DNA of 64,000 nucleotides from Pseudomonas sp. S06B 330 (GCF_002845275.2 NZ_CP088149.1:2104501-2168500); one strand, 5' to 3'. Shown: positions 46,486 through 55,330, counted from the stretch's first letter. Translations and numbers: made by a program. The notes: generated by a model not told the origin, from the letters alone.

Positions 46486-46549
46486 GGTTCGATTCCGACC
46501 GCGGCCTCAATTACTGAAAGTCCCGCAGATTAACGTCTGCGGGGTTTTT
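46486..46549 (+). other. T-loop-like motif followed by a rho-independent terminator
   Basis: The gap 45984-46638 has no convincing gene. GGTTCGATTCCGACC at 46486-46500 looks like a tRNA T-arm, and TGAAAATC just upstream resembles the tRNA-Phe anticodon loop, but no acceptor or D-arm can be folded. A terminator follows at 46522-46549: stem CCCGCAGA/TCTGCGGG, six-base loop, then TTTTT. Together these may be the 3' remnant of a tRNA or small RNA at an old integration point. Confidence 0.45.
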
Positions 46550-46638
46550 CTTTGCGCGCTCGAAAAGCTCGGAGTTCAGAAATTTTGGGGTGTGAGCTCC
46601 GAAATTTTTCTATCCTCAAGCGCTGCATGATGTTCGCT

Positions 46639-47109
46639 TTAGTCCTGCCCAGGCAGCGCCATCCGGTATTCGATCACCCCCGGCTTTTCGGCTATCCAGT
46701 CGTACAGCCGCTGTGCGGTCTGGTTAGTCTCCTGGGTATGCCAGTAGAGCCGATCGCAGCGTTTCTCCTGCGCCTGGCCTTGAACAAACTCGATCAACTG
46801 CTTGCCGACCCTTTTCCCTCGGGCACTAGAGCAGACGTACAGGTCCTCCAGGTAGCAAAAGTCGTTACGCGCCCAGGTCGAGCGATGGAAAACAAAATGG
46901 ACGAAGCCGAGAAGCCGGCTACCGTCCGTGGCAACGGCGCAGTGCACGGGCTCTGCCGAGTTGAAGAAACGAGCCCAGGTCAGCTCCGTCGTTTCCTTGT
47001 CCAGTGCCACCTTGTAGAACGCCTGATACTGATCCCAGTACACGGACCATTGTTGAAAATCACTCTGCTCCAAGTTGCGAACGGAAACGAATTGTTGTGC
47101 AGCTGTCAT
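46639..47109 (-). CDS. GNAT-family N-acetyltransferase
   Basis: A 156-residue cytoplasmic acetyltransferase. The acetyl-CoA segment is FCYLEDLYVCSSARGKRVGKQLIEF (V, then R-x-x-G-x-G/K), followed by LYWHTQETNQTAQRLYD, usual for the C-terminal half of the fold. ATG 47109 (MTAAQQFVSVR) has AGGGG upstream; the open frame beyond it is not needed. It is divergent from a MocR-type regulator 103 bp away, which probably controls it. Substrate unknown; small amines or antibiotics are typical for such pairs. Confidence 0.88.
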   Translation of the reverse strand: MTAAQQFVSVRNLEQSDFQQWSVYWDQYQAFYKVALDKETTELTWARFFNSAEPVHCAVATDGSRLLGFVHFVFHRSTWARNDFCYLEDLYVCSSARGKRVGKQLIEFVQGQAQEKRCDRLYWHTQETNQTAQRLYDWIAEKPGVIEYRMALPGQD

Positions 47110-47212
47110 CGTGAAACCCCTTTCAGTGTGAGAGATGGTTGGAAAACAGGTGCATTTATAACGATAGAATGGCAGGAATTGCCCTACCACTTTCTTCAAA
47201 TGAACCAGACCA

Positions 47213-48694
47213 ATGTTCAAGCACTCACAGTTGCAGTCAGTCAAAGCCTGGATGAGCGATCCCGCCCACGGAGCATTGTCGTTGCATGTACGTATCCAGA
47301 GGGCGATTCGTCAATTGGTTCTTGATGGCGCGCTGCCGGTCGGCAAGGCGTTGCCTGCCTCACGTCCGTTGGCCCACTCCCTAGGCGTGTCACGGGATAC
47401 CGTAGAGGCTGCCTACAGCCAGTTGCATGCAGAGGGCTACATCGAGCGCCGCGTGGGCAGTGGAAGTTTCGTGTCGCAACGCGCTCGGCACCTGCCATTA
47501 CGAAAGCGCCAACGTGAGGCCGTCTGCGATGGCCCACCTCCGCTTAGCCGCAGGGCGATGGGCGTGCTTCAGGGCGGGGGCGTGGACAACTTTCAAGCGC
47601 CACGCCCATTCGCACCTGGGGTAGCCGAGACCCGGCGCTTTCCCCTGGCGATCTGGGAAAAGCTGGAGCGCCAAGTGTATAAGGAATATGGCACCCAGGC
47701 TCTGGAGCACAGTGCGCCCCAAGGCATGGCCTCACTGCGGATTGCAATCGCTGACTACCTCAACCTTGAGCGTGGGGCGAAGGCGTCCGCCGATCGGGTG
47801 CTGATTCTCACCAGTTCACAACAGGCGCTTGGCCTGTGTGCGCAAATACTCATGGATGCGGACGACCAGGTGCTGGTCGAAGACCCGCTATACCAAGGCA
47901 CCCACAAAGCTGTCGTCGCCGCAGGCCTCAAGTGCGTTCCTGTGCCGGTGGATGATAGCGGCATGCAGGTGGAGGGTATGAGCTCGCTGGCCACTAATGC
48001 CAGGGCGGTTTTTCTTACGCCTTCCCATCAATATCCAACTGGTGCGACGTTGTCGCTAGATAGACGGTTGCTCGCGATCGAATGGGCAAGGCAGCAGCGT
48101 GCCTGGATCATTGAGGATGACTACGATAGCGAATTCCACTACGAAGGCCGGCCGACTGCTTGCGTGCAGGGCCTGGATCCGCATGAGCGGACACTCTACA
48201 TCGGCACCTTCACCAAGTCGCTGTTCGCGGGGCTACGTATTGGCTACATGTTGTTGCCACCCTCCCTCGTCGCCCCGATGACGAGTGCACGCACGCTGCA
48301 GGATGGGCATACGGCGTCTATTGCCCAGCTGACATTGGCAAGGTTTATGGAAGGCGGGCACTACACGGCTCATGTGCGGAACATGAGGGCGCTGTATGCC
48401 GAGAGACGGGACGTACTAGCTGAACTTTTGCACAAGCGTCTGGGGGAGTTTCTAGCGCCGCGCATCCCTGCCGGAGGATTGCAGATGCCCTGCCATTTCG
48501 TCCAGGACCTGCCGGAAGATGCTGTGGTCACGGCGGCAAAAGCGGTTGGTATCGACCTGCTGGGGCTCGGCAGGTTGCATGCGACACCGAGGAATGATGT
48601 TGGCGTGTTGATGGGGTTCGCGGCACACACGCCTAGCGAGATGCGCGCCTCGGTGGAGAATCTGGCGAAGGTATTTGCGGGCCTGCTCAGGTAG
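47213..48694 (+). CDS. MocR/PdxR-type transcriptional regulator
   Basis: A 493-residue protein with an N-terminal GntR winged helix-turn-helix (LPASRPLAHSLGVSRDTVEAAYSQLHAEGYIERRVGSGSFV, residues about 43-85) joined to a class I aminotransferase-like domain. The PLP site is probably Lys in YIGTFTKSLFAGLRIGY, with DDYDSEFHYEG upstream. Such regulators sense PLP or amino compounds and often control the divergent neighbour, here the acetyltransferase. The start ATG 47213 lies in the 103-bp shared promoter region. Confidence 0.92.
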   Translation: MFKHSQLQSVKAWMSDPAHGALSLHVRIQRAIRQLVLDGALPVGKALPASRPLAHSLGVSRDTVEAAYSQLHAEGYIERRVGSGSFVSQRARHLPLRKRQREAVCDGPPPLSRRAMGVLQGGGVDNFQAPRPFAPGVAETRRFPLAIWEKLERQVYKEYGTQALEHSAPQGMASLRIAIADYLNLERGAKASADRVLILTSSQQALGLCAQILMDADDQVLVEDPLYQGTHKAVVAAGLKCVPVPVDDSGMQVEGMSSLATNARAVFLTPSHQYPTGATLSLDRRLLAIEWARQQRAWIIEDDYDSEFHYEGRPTACVQGLDPHERTLYIGTFTKSLFAGLRIGYMLLPPSLVAPMTSARTLQDGHTASIAQLTLARFMEGGHYTAHVRNMRALYAERRDVLAELLHKRLGEFLAPRIPAGGLQMPCHFVQDLPEDAVVTAAKAVGIDLLGLGRLHATPRNDVGVLMGFAAHTPSEMRASVENLAKVFAGLLR

Positions 48695-49101
48695 TTTGCG
48701 GCCGGCTATAGGTAGCGAGGAGTATTAAACTCATCTCCTTGCTGCCGAGGAGAACGTTGGAATGGAAGCAGCTCCCTGGTGGCAGAACGCCGGAGAGGTA
48801 GCGTGTACAGATCGTGAATCACGCCGTTTGTCAGCGTGTACTTCTGTAGGTCTTATGAGACAAACGTGAACAGCTGCGGGCGACTCAACGGATTGGTTTT
48901 ACTGGCTTTGCCAGTGGCTACTATGATTTAGGACGTTCAGTTCGGTCGACAGAACGCCGCAGATCGGGTAACGATCTCGTACCAATTTTTGTACCAATCG
49001 CTGTGTTTCGGTGGGTTGTCGAGCGTGATGGAGGGTGGCGAAAGGCCCATTTTTGCTGGGTTTCGCCACATTCAGGAACTCAGCCAACCGCAAAAAACAT
49101 C
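48695..49101. other. Non-coding stretch with hairpins and degenerate repeats
   Basis: No convincing gene. Hairpins: ACTGGC/GCCAGT at 48901-48915, AGATCG/CGATCT at 48961-48977, and a strong one at 49035-49069 (GTGGCGAAA...CCCA pairing TGGGTTTCGCCAC with a two-base bulge). CGTACCAATTTTTGTACCAAT at about 48977 resembles the tandem in repeat copy A. Related [13 protein letters not shown] blocks occur near 46444, 48782 and 48949. This resembles the debris of an integrated element. Confidence 0.5.
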
Positions 49102-49198
49102 TCTGGAATATGGCCTAGAGTCTGTCGATTCGCCCGTGAGCCTTGGGCCATAGATGAACGAAATTTAATCTTGTGCCCTTTTGCGTACCCGGTAGCTG
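49102..49198. repeat. Imperfect direct repeat, copy B
   Basis: Partner of 46041-46137, in the same orientation, bounding the 3-kb acetyltransferase/MocR block on its right. Bases 49199-49280 hold nothing else I can identify. Confidence 0.75.
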
Positions 49199-49280
49199 CC
49201 CCGCCATATACCCAGTCGCCGCCTGCCGCGGGCCGATTTCAGTCATAAGGTTATAAAGCGTGGGCAGCCGGCCGCTCGGG

Positions 49281-50243
49281 TTATGCATGGGCCGTGTGTG
49301 ATGTGTCGCGAGTGATTTTTTCCAGCATGTAATCAGGGCTGTACTGATGCAGCAGTTCATTGGGTAGGGCTGTTGCGTCGGTATTTATGAAGGCATCAAG
49401 GTTGTCGGCGTTGTGCTGGTCAATGATGAATACGTTTTCCGGGCGGTAAAAGTCATGCGCCGCAATCGTAGGGTTTGACGTAATAAGTTTTTTGTTGAAA
49501 AACATCGACTCCAGTACCCGCAAGGTAATACCGGTTTGTCCGGCCTGGTTGATGTCTGCCAGTACCGTAGCGTTAATCGACTTTCTGAGGTTTTCGTCAT
49601 AAGAAAGGCCTTCGTCGATATGGTATTGCGACACTGCCTGGGTTTTATCGTCCTTGACGATATGGAAATCGGCGATGCAATTTACATGGCGAAGCTTTTC
49701 CGCGATGGACTCGATAGCCGCCGTGCGGCCTTTATCGCGGCCTAAGAAGAAGCACTTCGCTGCATGGCTGGGCTCGGCTACCTGGTTATGCAGATGCTTG
49801 GCATCGTCAACCCCATAAGGGAAAAATTGATTCATGTAGTCCATGCCGAACGCTTGGCATTGCGCCGCGTCAAAGCTGTAGACCTTGTCAAAAATCCCTT
49901 CGATGCTGTGCATGAAGTCTGCGTCGACTATGTTTCTAACCAACAGTACTTTTTTGCCGTTGAAATGCTTAATCAAGGTTGGCTGAAAGCTTCGTTTGAA
50001 CTGCCAATCATTGCAGATAAGGATATCGCGGGTGGTGACGTTGTGCGGCCGCCATAACTTTTTTGCCAACCACGCATTGTTGATGACGTTGGCCTTGAAG
50101 AATTTATTAATTTTTGTGATGTAGCGATTGAGGCGTTTGGTTTTTTTGGGCGTGCTGATGATCTTGGTGCTATGGCGCAGCGATAGATTTTTAATCATCG
50201 TCTGCTCATAATCTGCGATCCACCCAAGGAAAAAATATCTCAA
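49281..50243 (-). CDS. Glycosyltransferase-like LPS/capsule biosynthesis protein
   Basis: A 320-residue cytoplasmic protein. The C-terminal half looks like a GT-B/CgeB-type glycosyltransferase domain: CFFLGRDKGR, GLSYDENL, then TGITLRVLESMFFNKKLITSNP and a closing FYRPENVFII. The N-terminal half is basic (KKTKRLNRYITKINKFFK). Codon use is clearly richer in A/T (many AAA, AAT, TTT) than the neighbours, which suggests horizontal acquisition. It stands alone, not in a polysaccharide cluster. Donor sugar and acceptor cannot be inferred. Confidence 0.75.
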   Translation of the reverse strand: MRYFFLGWIADYEQTMIKNLSLRHSTKIISTPKKTKRLNRYITKINKFFKANVINNAWLAKKLWRPHNVTTRDILICNDWQFKRSFQPTLIKHFNGKKVLLVRNIVDADFMHSIEGIFDKVYSFDAAQCQAFGMDYMNQFFPYGVDDAKHLHNQVAEPSHAAKCFFLGRDKGRTAAIESIAEKLRHVNCIADFHIVKDDKTQAVSQYHIDEGLSYDENLRKSINATVLADINQAGQTGITLRVLESMFFNKKLITSNPTIAAHDFYRPENVFIIDQHNADNLDAFINTDATALPNELLHQYSPDYMLEKITRDTSHTAHA

Positions 50244-50398
50244 TCTCTCACTCCAATCTCAGCTGTACTTGGCTCTTACGCGCGTGTGGTGGCCAAATGC
50301 CGGTGCTCAATTCTCCCCCATGTGAGTTACGCGAGCAAACCCAAAATTACCAAGCAAACTAATTATTAGTCTGCCGATTTGATTTCAAAGGAGCGTAA

Positions 50399-51217
50399 AT
50401 GGCCCATGTCCCTGGTAAAGACACCGTCCTGTGCATTTCACTGGCCGGCCGTCCAGGCACCTTTGGTGTACGTTTTCACAACCATTTGTACCAACAGCTG
50501 GGCCTGGATTTTTACTACAAGGCCATGACCACCCAGGACTTGCCCGCTGCGGTGGGGGGAATACGCGCGCTGGGTATCCGCGGGTGCGGGGTATCAATGC
50601 CGTACAAGGAAGCCTGCATGGCGCTGGTCGATGAGATCGACCCGTCGGCGCTAGCTATCGAGTCGATCAACACAATCGTCAATGACGAAGGGCGGCTCAA
50701 AGCTTACAACACCGACTACCTGGCGGTGCGCCAACTGCTCGAACAGCACCAGGTCGACCCTGACACCGCCTTTGCCCTGCGCGGTAGCGGCGGTATGGCC
50801 AAAGCCGTGGCCAGCGCGTTACGTGATGCCGGTTTCAGCCAGGGCATCATTGTTGCCCGTAATGAGCAGGCCGGTCGCCAATTGGCGGATGGCTGTGGCT
50901 ATCGGTGGCAGGCAGACCTAGGCGACCTGTGCCCACCCATGCTGATCAACGTCACGCCGATCGGCATGGCCGGCGGGGTGGACGCTGAGCAATTAGCGTT
51001 CAGCCATGATGCAATCGCGGCAGCGCAGCGGGTATTTGATGTGGTGGCGATGCCGGCGCGCACACCGTTGATCATTGAGGCGCAGCGGCAGGGCAAGGCC
51101 GTGATCACCGGCCTGGAAGTCATTGCCTTGCAGGCGCTGGAGCAGTTTGTGTTGTACACCGGTGTACGGCCGACGGCTGAGCAGGTGGCCTTGGCGGTGG
51201 CTTATGCGCGGGTGTAA
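50399..51217 (+). CDS. Shikimate 5-dehydrogenase-like protein
   Basis: A 272-residue AroE-family NADP-binding protein. The shikimate-site Lys is in GVSMPYKE (NVTxPxK in AroE) and the catalytic-type Asp in AYNTDYLAV; SINTIVND matches the SINT region. The nucleotide site is LRGSGGMAKAVASAL, and NVTPIGM matches the conserved NxTPxGM. AAAGGAG lies 5 nt before ATG 50399. It stands apart from aro genes, and the motifs are more divergent than in housekeeping AroE, so it is probably a paralogue (AroE-like) with a quinate, aminoshikimate or unknown substrate. Confidence 0.85.
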   Translation: MAHVPGKDTVLCISLAGRPGTFGVRFHNHLYQQLGLDFYYKAMTTQDLPAAVGGIRALGIRGCGVSMPYKEACMALVDEIDPSALAIESINTIVNDEGRLKAYNTDYLAVRQLLEQHQVDPDTAFALRGSGGMAKAVASALRDAGFSQGIIVARNEQAGRQLADGCGYRWQADLGDLCPPMLINVTPIGMAGGVDAEQLAFSHDAIAAAQRVFDVVAMPARTPLIIEAQRQGKAVITGLEVIALQALEQFVLYTGVRPTAEQVALAVAYARV

Positions 51218-51244
51218 GTGCTGACGCCGCGATATTCGGCGTAT

Positions 51245-51360
51245 AAAAAAACCGCGAATTCTCGCTCAAGAATTCACGGTAAATATTTAGCTAGAGGAGT
51301 TCAGCGCGAGGAGCTTCTCCTGAAACAGTGCCGACACTGGAGTTGCACTTCGCGCTGAGT
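51245..51360 (-). ncRNA. Candidate structured small RNA 1 (tandem pair)
   Basis: On the - strand, a 9-bp closing stem (51350-51358 with 51301-51309) encloses two small hairpins (CAGTG/CACTG and AGGAG/CTCCT). A terminator follows: ACCG-GAATTCT/AGAATTC-CGGT with one mismatch, then seven Us (51280-51245). The start is approximate. No ORF of note is present. The pair at 51548-51685 has the same layout. Confidence 0.62.
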
Positions 51361-51422
51361 GAAATACTAAATGATGGGTGTTTAAATATCGATGGGCTAA
51401 CTGTAATTTTTTACTACGTAAC
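51350..51422 (-). promoter_or_regulatory. Conserved 73-nt upstream block of small RNA 1
   Basis: This block aligns without gaps to 51673-51745. It holds GTTACGTAG, an A-run, TTACAGTT and a TAGTAT/TAATAT -10-like hexamer at block position 54-59, and ends in GCGCGA. TTACAG-type half sites resemble, but do not fully match, the GacA upstream site of Rsm RNAs. Confidence 0.5.
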
Positions 51423-51547
51423 AGACTTGAAGTGATAGTGTTATGTACGGTTTCAAGTTTGAAATATTGTTTCCATTAAGTAATTATGTTTGCTGTGTGG
51501 CTTGAATGTGCGACGGCGTGGGCGTCAGTAGGCAGGGGGCAGAAAGC

Positions 51548-51685
51548 AAAAAAACCGCGAGCACGCGTTAACATGCTCACGGTAAATGTTCTTGGGGAAC
51601 AAAATTCAGCTTAGGAGAGTGCGAGGTCAATTGCCCCGTATCTATACGCATCCTGCATAGTTAAGATCGACCTCGCGCCCAGATA
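51548..51685 (-). ncRNA. Candidate structured small RNA 2 (tandem pair)
   Basis: Same design as RNA 1 with a different interior: an 8-bp closing stem GCGAGGTC/GACCTCGC (51669-51676 with 51621-51628), an inner hairpin with AGGAT in its loop, then terminator ACCG-GAGCA/TGCTC-CGGT and a U-run (51583-51548). Stem bases differ from RNA 1 but still pair, which is evidence for a conserved structure. Confidence 0.62.
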
Positions 51686-51745
51686 AATATTAATGAGTGC
51701 TCGGTAAAATAGCGACGTGGCAACTGTAAGTTTTTGCTACGTAAC
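51673..51745 (-). promoter_or_regulatory. Conserved 73-nt upstream block of small RNA 2
   Basis: Aligns base for base with 51350-51422, including GTTACGTAG, TTACAGTT, the TATTT block and the GCGCGA at the start of the closing stem. Confidence 0.5.
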
Positions 51746-51817
51746 ACGCTTGTAATAAAGTTGCAGCGTGGTAACTATTATAGCTGTGTCGCAATGGTTA
51801 ACTTACCAAGTGACTAG

Positions 51818-51954
51818 GCTCTGTATGAAAAGTTTGAGACGAAGGTCAGGCAAGGCGAAAACAGCCGAGGAAGCGGAGTTTACGGGTTGTAAATGAGCAT
51901 CCGAGGCTGTTTTCAACGCAGCATCATCGAGTATCAAGGCTTTTCGTACAGGGC
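51818..51954. mobile_element. MITE-like element with CTAG target duplication
   Basis: A 137-bp non-coding element. The ends are GCTCTGTATGAAAAG and, inverted, GCCCTGTACGAAAAG. Both ends are followed by an inverted GAAAACAGCC(G/T)CGG-type block. CTAG flanks it at 51814-51817 and 51955-51958. The size, inverted ends and 4-bp CTAG duplication suggest a MITE mobilised by an IS5-family transposase. No transposase is present. Confidence 0.75.
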
Positions 51955-52005
51955 CTAGGCTGCGCCGCCATACGTAATCGGATGGCGGCTTGGGGCTAGT
52001 CGGCC

Positions 52006-52650
52006 TTACTCCAGCGCCGCCAAGCGCTCTTCCAGCGCTGCAATCCGCGCCTCCAGCGCTTCGACCCGCTCCAGTGACACGGCACCCGTGCTACTGCGCT
52101 CCGGCCCTTGCTGGCGGGCAGCAAGAATGGCCTCGATCTCACCCGGGTCACCCAGTGCATGGGTATAGCGGTCTTCACGCTGGCCGGCCTGGCGCGGTAA
52201 GTGCAGGGCAAAGCCACGGGCGATCAGGCGCTCCAACTGATGCACGACTTGCTCGGCGTCCTCGAACTCATGCATGCGGTTGCTGCGGGTCAGCAGTTCG
52301 TTGACCGTCTGCGGCCCACGCAGGAACATCAGACCGAGCAGGGTGACCTGGGCGGGCACCAGCTCCAGCGCCTTGTCAACGCGCTGCTCCCAGCGGTCGG
52401 CGCGGCTGCCCATCTGCAGGCGGGTCAGACCCTGGCCTTCAAGAGCGCGCAAGGCTTGGCCAACCTGGCCCTGGCTGAGGTTGGTCACAGGCTCGCGGCT
52501 GGTCTTCTGGTTGCAGGCCAGAACCAGGGCATTCAAGGTCAGTGGGTAGGTTTCCGGGCTGGTGGCTTGCTTTTCAATCAACGAGCCCAGCACGCGAATT
52601 TCGCTGCTGTTGAAACGCGCTTGTGCGGGGGATTCGGTTTCAGCGGACAT
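52006..52650 (-). CDS. YceH family protein (DUF480, UPF0502)
   Basis: A 214-residue protein of the YceH family with two winged-helix-like halves: [37 protein letters not shown] in the first and [26 protein letters not shown] in the second. A C-terminal coiled coil ([20 protein letters not shown]) closes it. Its molecular role is not established. It is single and convergent with nothing close; the 788 bp before its stop hold the small RNAs and the MITE. Confidence 0.93.
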   Translation of the reverse strand: MSAETESPAQARFNSSEIRVLGSLIEKQATSPETYPLTLNALVLACNQKTSREPVTNLSQGQVGQALRALEGQGLTRLQMGSRADRWEQRVDKALELVPAQVTLLGLMFLRGPQTVNELLTRSNRMHEFEDAEQVVHQLERLIARGFALHLPRQAGQREDRYTHALGDPGEIEAILAARQQGPERSSTGAVSLERVEALEARIAALEERLAALE

Positions 52651-52710
52651 GGCCCTGTCTCTATGCGAAGAAAGGCCTCTAGCCTAGGTGCGTGACAGGG
52701 TAAAACACAA

Positions 52711-52737
52711 GCAGCCGGTGCAGGGCGCACCGGCTGC
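52711..52737 (-). terminator. Hairpin terminator of sstT
   Basis: A perfect 11-bp stem GCAGCCGGTGC/GCACCGGCTGC with a 5-nt loop, 10 nt past the sstT stop on the - strand. It is followed by TTGTGTTTTA, a weak U-rich tail. Confidence 0.72.
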
Positions 52738-52746
52738 TGCTCAGGA

Positions 52747-53958
52747 TCAGGCGCTCCGGCGTTCCTCGGCCATGCAGGCCGCGGCAGTAAACAGCACGTC
52801 GGTGGAGGAGTTCAGCGCGGTTTCCGCCGAATCCTGCAGCACACCGATGATGAAACCCACGGCAACCACCTGCATGGCGATTTCACTGGGAATGCCGAAC
52901 AGGCTGCACGCCAACGGAATCAACAGCAGCGAACCACCGGCCACACCTGAAGCACCACAGGCGCACACCGCAGCGACGACGCTGAGGAGGATGGCGGTTG
53001 GAATATCGACGGCAATGCCCAGGGTATGGACGGCGGCCAGCGTCAGCACGGTAATGGTGATCGCAGCGCCGGCCATATTGATGGTCGCACCCAGTGGAAT
53101 CGATACCGAGTAGGTGTCTTCGTGCAGGCCGAGACGTTCGCTCAAGGCCAGGTTGACCGGAATGTTAGCCGCCGAGCTGCGGGTGAAGAACGCGGTGATA
53201 CCGCTCTCGCGCAGGCACAGCAGTACCAGCGGGAATGGGTTGCGGCGGATTTTCCAGAACACGATCAGCGGGTTGACCACCAGGGCGACGAACAGCATGC
53301 AGCCGATCAGTACGGCCAGCAAATGCAGGTAGCCGAGCAGGGCGTCCAGGCCGGACTGCGCCAGGGTTGAGGCCACCAGGCCGAAAATACCCAGCGGCGC
53401 AAAGCGAATCACCACCCGCACGATCAGGGTGACACCATTGGACAGGTCTTCGACCACGGTGCGAGTGGTTTGCCCAGCGTGACGAATAGCCACACCCAAG
53501 CCGATAGCCCAGGCCAGGATGCCGATGAAGTTGGCGTTCATCAACGCGCTGACCGGGTTGTCGACCACGCTCAGCAGCAGGCTTTGCAACACTTCGGCGA
53601 TACCGCCTGGGGCGCTGAGGGCTACATCTGAGGTGCTCAAGGCCAGGTTCGACGGGAAGGCCATGCTGGCCACCACAGCGACCACGGCAGCGGCGAAAGT
53701 GCCGAACAGGTACAGCACCAGAATCGGCCGAATATGGGTTTCGGTCCCGTGTTTATGGTTGGCAATCGAGGCCATGACCAGGATGAACACCAGAATCGGC
53801 GCCACGGCCTTAAGGGCGGAGACGAACACCTTGCCAATAAAGCCCAGGCTCAAGGCAACCTCGGGGGCGATCAAGGCCAGGGCGATACCGGCCATAAGGC
53901 CGATCATGATCTGTACCACCAGACTGGTACGGTTCAACATCTTTAGAACAGGTGTCAT
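52747..53958 (-). CDS. sstT: Serine/threonine:Na+ symporter
   Basis: A 403-residue inner-membrane transporter of the dicarboxylate/amino acid:cation symporter family. About eight membrane segments. Family motifs visible: [21 protein letters not shown] (serine-rich re-entrant loop), [14 protein letters not shown] and a C-terminal [11 protein letters not shown]. These residues match SstT, which imports Ser and Thr with sodium. Divergent from the MFS gene with a 217-bp gap; no operon partner. Confidence 0.93.
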   Translation of the reverse strand: MTPVLKMLNRTSLVVQIMIGLMAGIALALIAPEVALSLGFIGKVFVSALKAVAPILVFILVMASIANHKHGTETHIRPILVLYLFGTFAAAVVAVVASMAFPSNLALSTSDVALSAPGGIAEVLQSLLLSVVDNPVSALMNANFIGILAWAIGLGVAIRHAGQTTRTVVEDLSNGVTLIVRVVIRFAPLGIFGLVASTLAQSGLDALLGYLHLLAVLIGCMLFVALVVNPLIVFWKIRRNPFPLVLLCLRESGITAFFTRSSAANIPVNLALSERLGLHEDTYSVSIPLGATINMAGAAITITVLTLAAVHTLGIAVDIPTAILLSVVAAVCACGASGVAGGSLLLIPLACSLFGIPSEIAMQVVAVGFIIGVLQDSAETALNSSTDVLFTAAACMAEERRSA

Positions 53959-54175
53959 GTCGGGTGTTTCTCAGTCTTGTAAAAGGGCAGCCGGCCCGTC
54001 GCGACGCCGGGAAATACGAGGGCGTCGGGCGATCAGGGCCACGAAAGGGGCGCGACTTTAGCACAGCAGGGCACGATCGGTGATTGCCCTGTGTCAGACC
54101 GACGGACAGGCGTGTAGTATGCGCGCCCCTTGGAAACGGCCCAGCGCCGTGGATGTTTAGCGCTTTGGAGTGTAG

Positions 54176-55330
54176 ATGTTACTGCCGATTCTGTTGCTGG
54201 CTGCGGCCGGCTTCACCGTGTTGACCACCGAGTTCGTGATTGTTGGCCTCCTGCCCGGCATCGCCCGTGACCTGGCGGTCAGCGTGCCTCAGGCCGGGCT
54301 GTTGGTGACCCTGTTTGCCTTTACCGTGGCGTGCTTCGGCCCGTTTCTCACCGCCTGGTGCGCGCGCTTTGATCGCAAGCGTCTGTTCGTCGGCATCCTG
54401 GTGTTGTTCGCCGCCTGCAATGCCTTGGCTGCTGTGGCCCCGAATATCTACGTAATGGGTGTGGCGCGGTTGCTGCCAGCGTTGGGGTTGCCGGTGTTCT
54501 GGGCGCTGGCCAGTGAAACAGCGGTGGACATTGTCGGGCCGGCCTATGCCGGGCGGGCCATTTCGAAAATCAGCTTTGGTGTGGTCTGTGCCACGGTATT
54601 TGGCATTCCGGTCGGCACGTTGGTGGGCGATGCCCTGGGCTGGCGCGCAGCCTTTGCCTTGCTGGCCGTCTTGGCGCTGGCCAAGGCGTTGTTGCTGCAC
54701 CTTTATCTGCCCCGCACGCCTAGGCATAACCAGGCTACCTCGCTGCGTGGGCAGTTTGGCATCCTGCGCAGCCGTTTGCTGCAAGGCCATGTACTGCTCT
54801 CGGTGCTGGTGTTCAGCGGCATGTTCACCGTCTACACCTACCTGGCCGATATCCTCGAGCGCCTGGCCGGCTTCGACGGTGCGCGGGTCGGTTGGTACCT
54901 GATGGGCTTTGGCGCGGTGGGTCTGATCGGCAACAGCCTCGGCGGTCGCGCTGTGGACCGCCATCCACTGCTGGCCTCCGGCGGCTTTTGTGCGCTGATG
55001 CTGGTGGGCCTGATCGCCCTGGTGCCGAGCATTCATTCCACCTATGGCCTGATGGCGGCGTTGGCAATCTGGGGGGCGACTCAGGCTGCGTTGTTTCTGG
55101 TCAGCCACGTACGCTTGATCAAGGCTGCGCCCCAGGCACCGGCGTTTGCCGCGTCACTGAACATCGCCGGGGGCAACCTGGGGATTGGTCTCGGGGCGAT
55201 GATTGGCGGTCGGGTGATCGACAACCTGGGCCTGGCCAGCCTCGGTTATGCCGCCGCGGTGTTGATTGGCGCCTCGGTCTTGCTGGCCTTGGGGCTGATG
55301 CGCATGGGTGACAGCCGCGCTACCAGTTAA
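54176..55330 (+). CDS. MFS transporter, DHA1 drug/sugar exporter type
   Basis: A 384-residue inner-membrane protein with about twelve membrane segments, starting directly with the first (LLPILLLAAAGFTVLTTEFVIVGLLP). This TTEFVIVGLLP motif is typical of the AraJ/NepI/YdhP-like exporters of the DHA1 class. The loop after segment 2 has ARFDRKRLF, the usual MFS motif A region. TTGGAG lies 5 nt before ATG 54176. Its stop overlaps the convergent nhaR stop by 11 bp. Substrate unknown. Confidence 0.9.
   Translation: MLLPILLLAAAGFTVLTTEFVIVGLLPGIARDLAVSVPQAGLLVTLFAFTVACFGPFLTAWCARFDRKRLFVGILVLFAACNALAAVAPNIYVMGVARLLPALGLPVFWALASETAVDIVGPAYAGRAISKISFGVVCATVFGIPVGTLVGDALGWRAAFALLAVLALAKALLLHLYLPRTPRHNQATSLRGQFGILRSRLLQGHVLLSVLVFSGMFTVYTYLADILERLAGFDGARVGWYLMGFGAVGLIGNSLGGRAVDRHPLLASGGFCALMLVGLIALVPSIHSTYGLMAALAIWGATQAALFLVSHVRLIKAAPQAPAFAASLNIAGGNLGIGLGAMIGGRVIDNLGLASLGYAAAVLIGASVLLALGLMRMGDSRATS

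Noticed and set aside
46480..46510. Complete tRNA gene near the T-loop-like motif
   Set aside because: No acceptor stem, D-arm or CCA can be folded around it; only a T-arm-like and an anticodon-like piece are visible.
46168..46533. 121-codon + strand frame in the repeat region
   Set aside because: No ribosome site, no family resemblance, and it overlaps the repeat debris and the terminator approach.
48899..49093. Short - strand frame possibly resembling an integrase tail
   Set aside because: Only 64 codons, no active-site motif of tyrosine recombinases visible, and I could not confirm the resemblance without a search.
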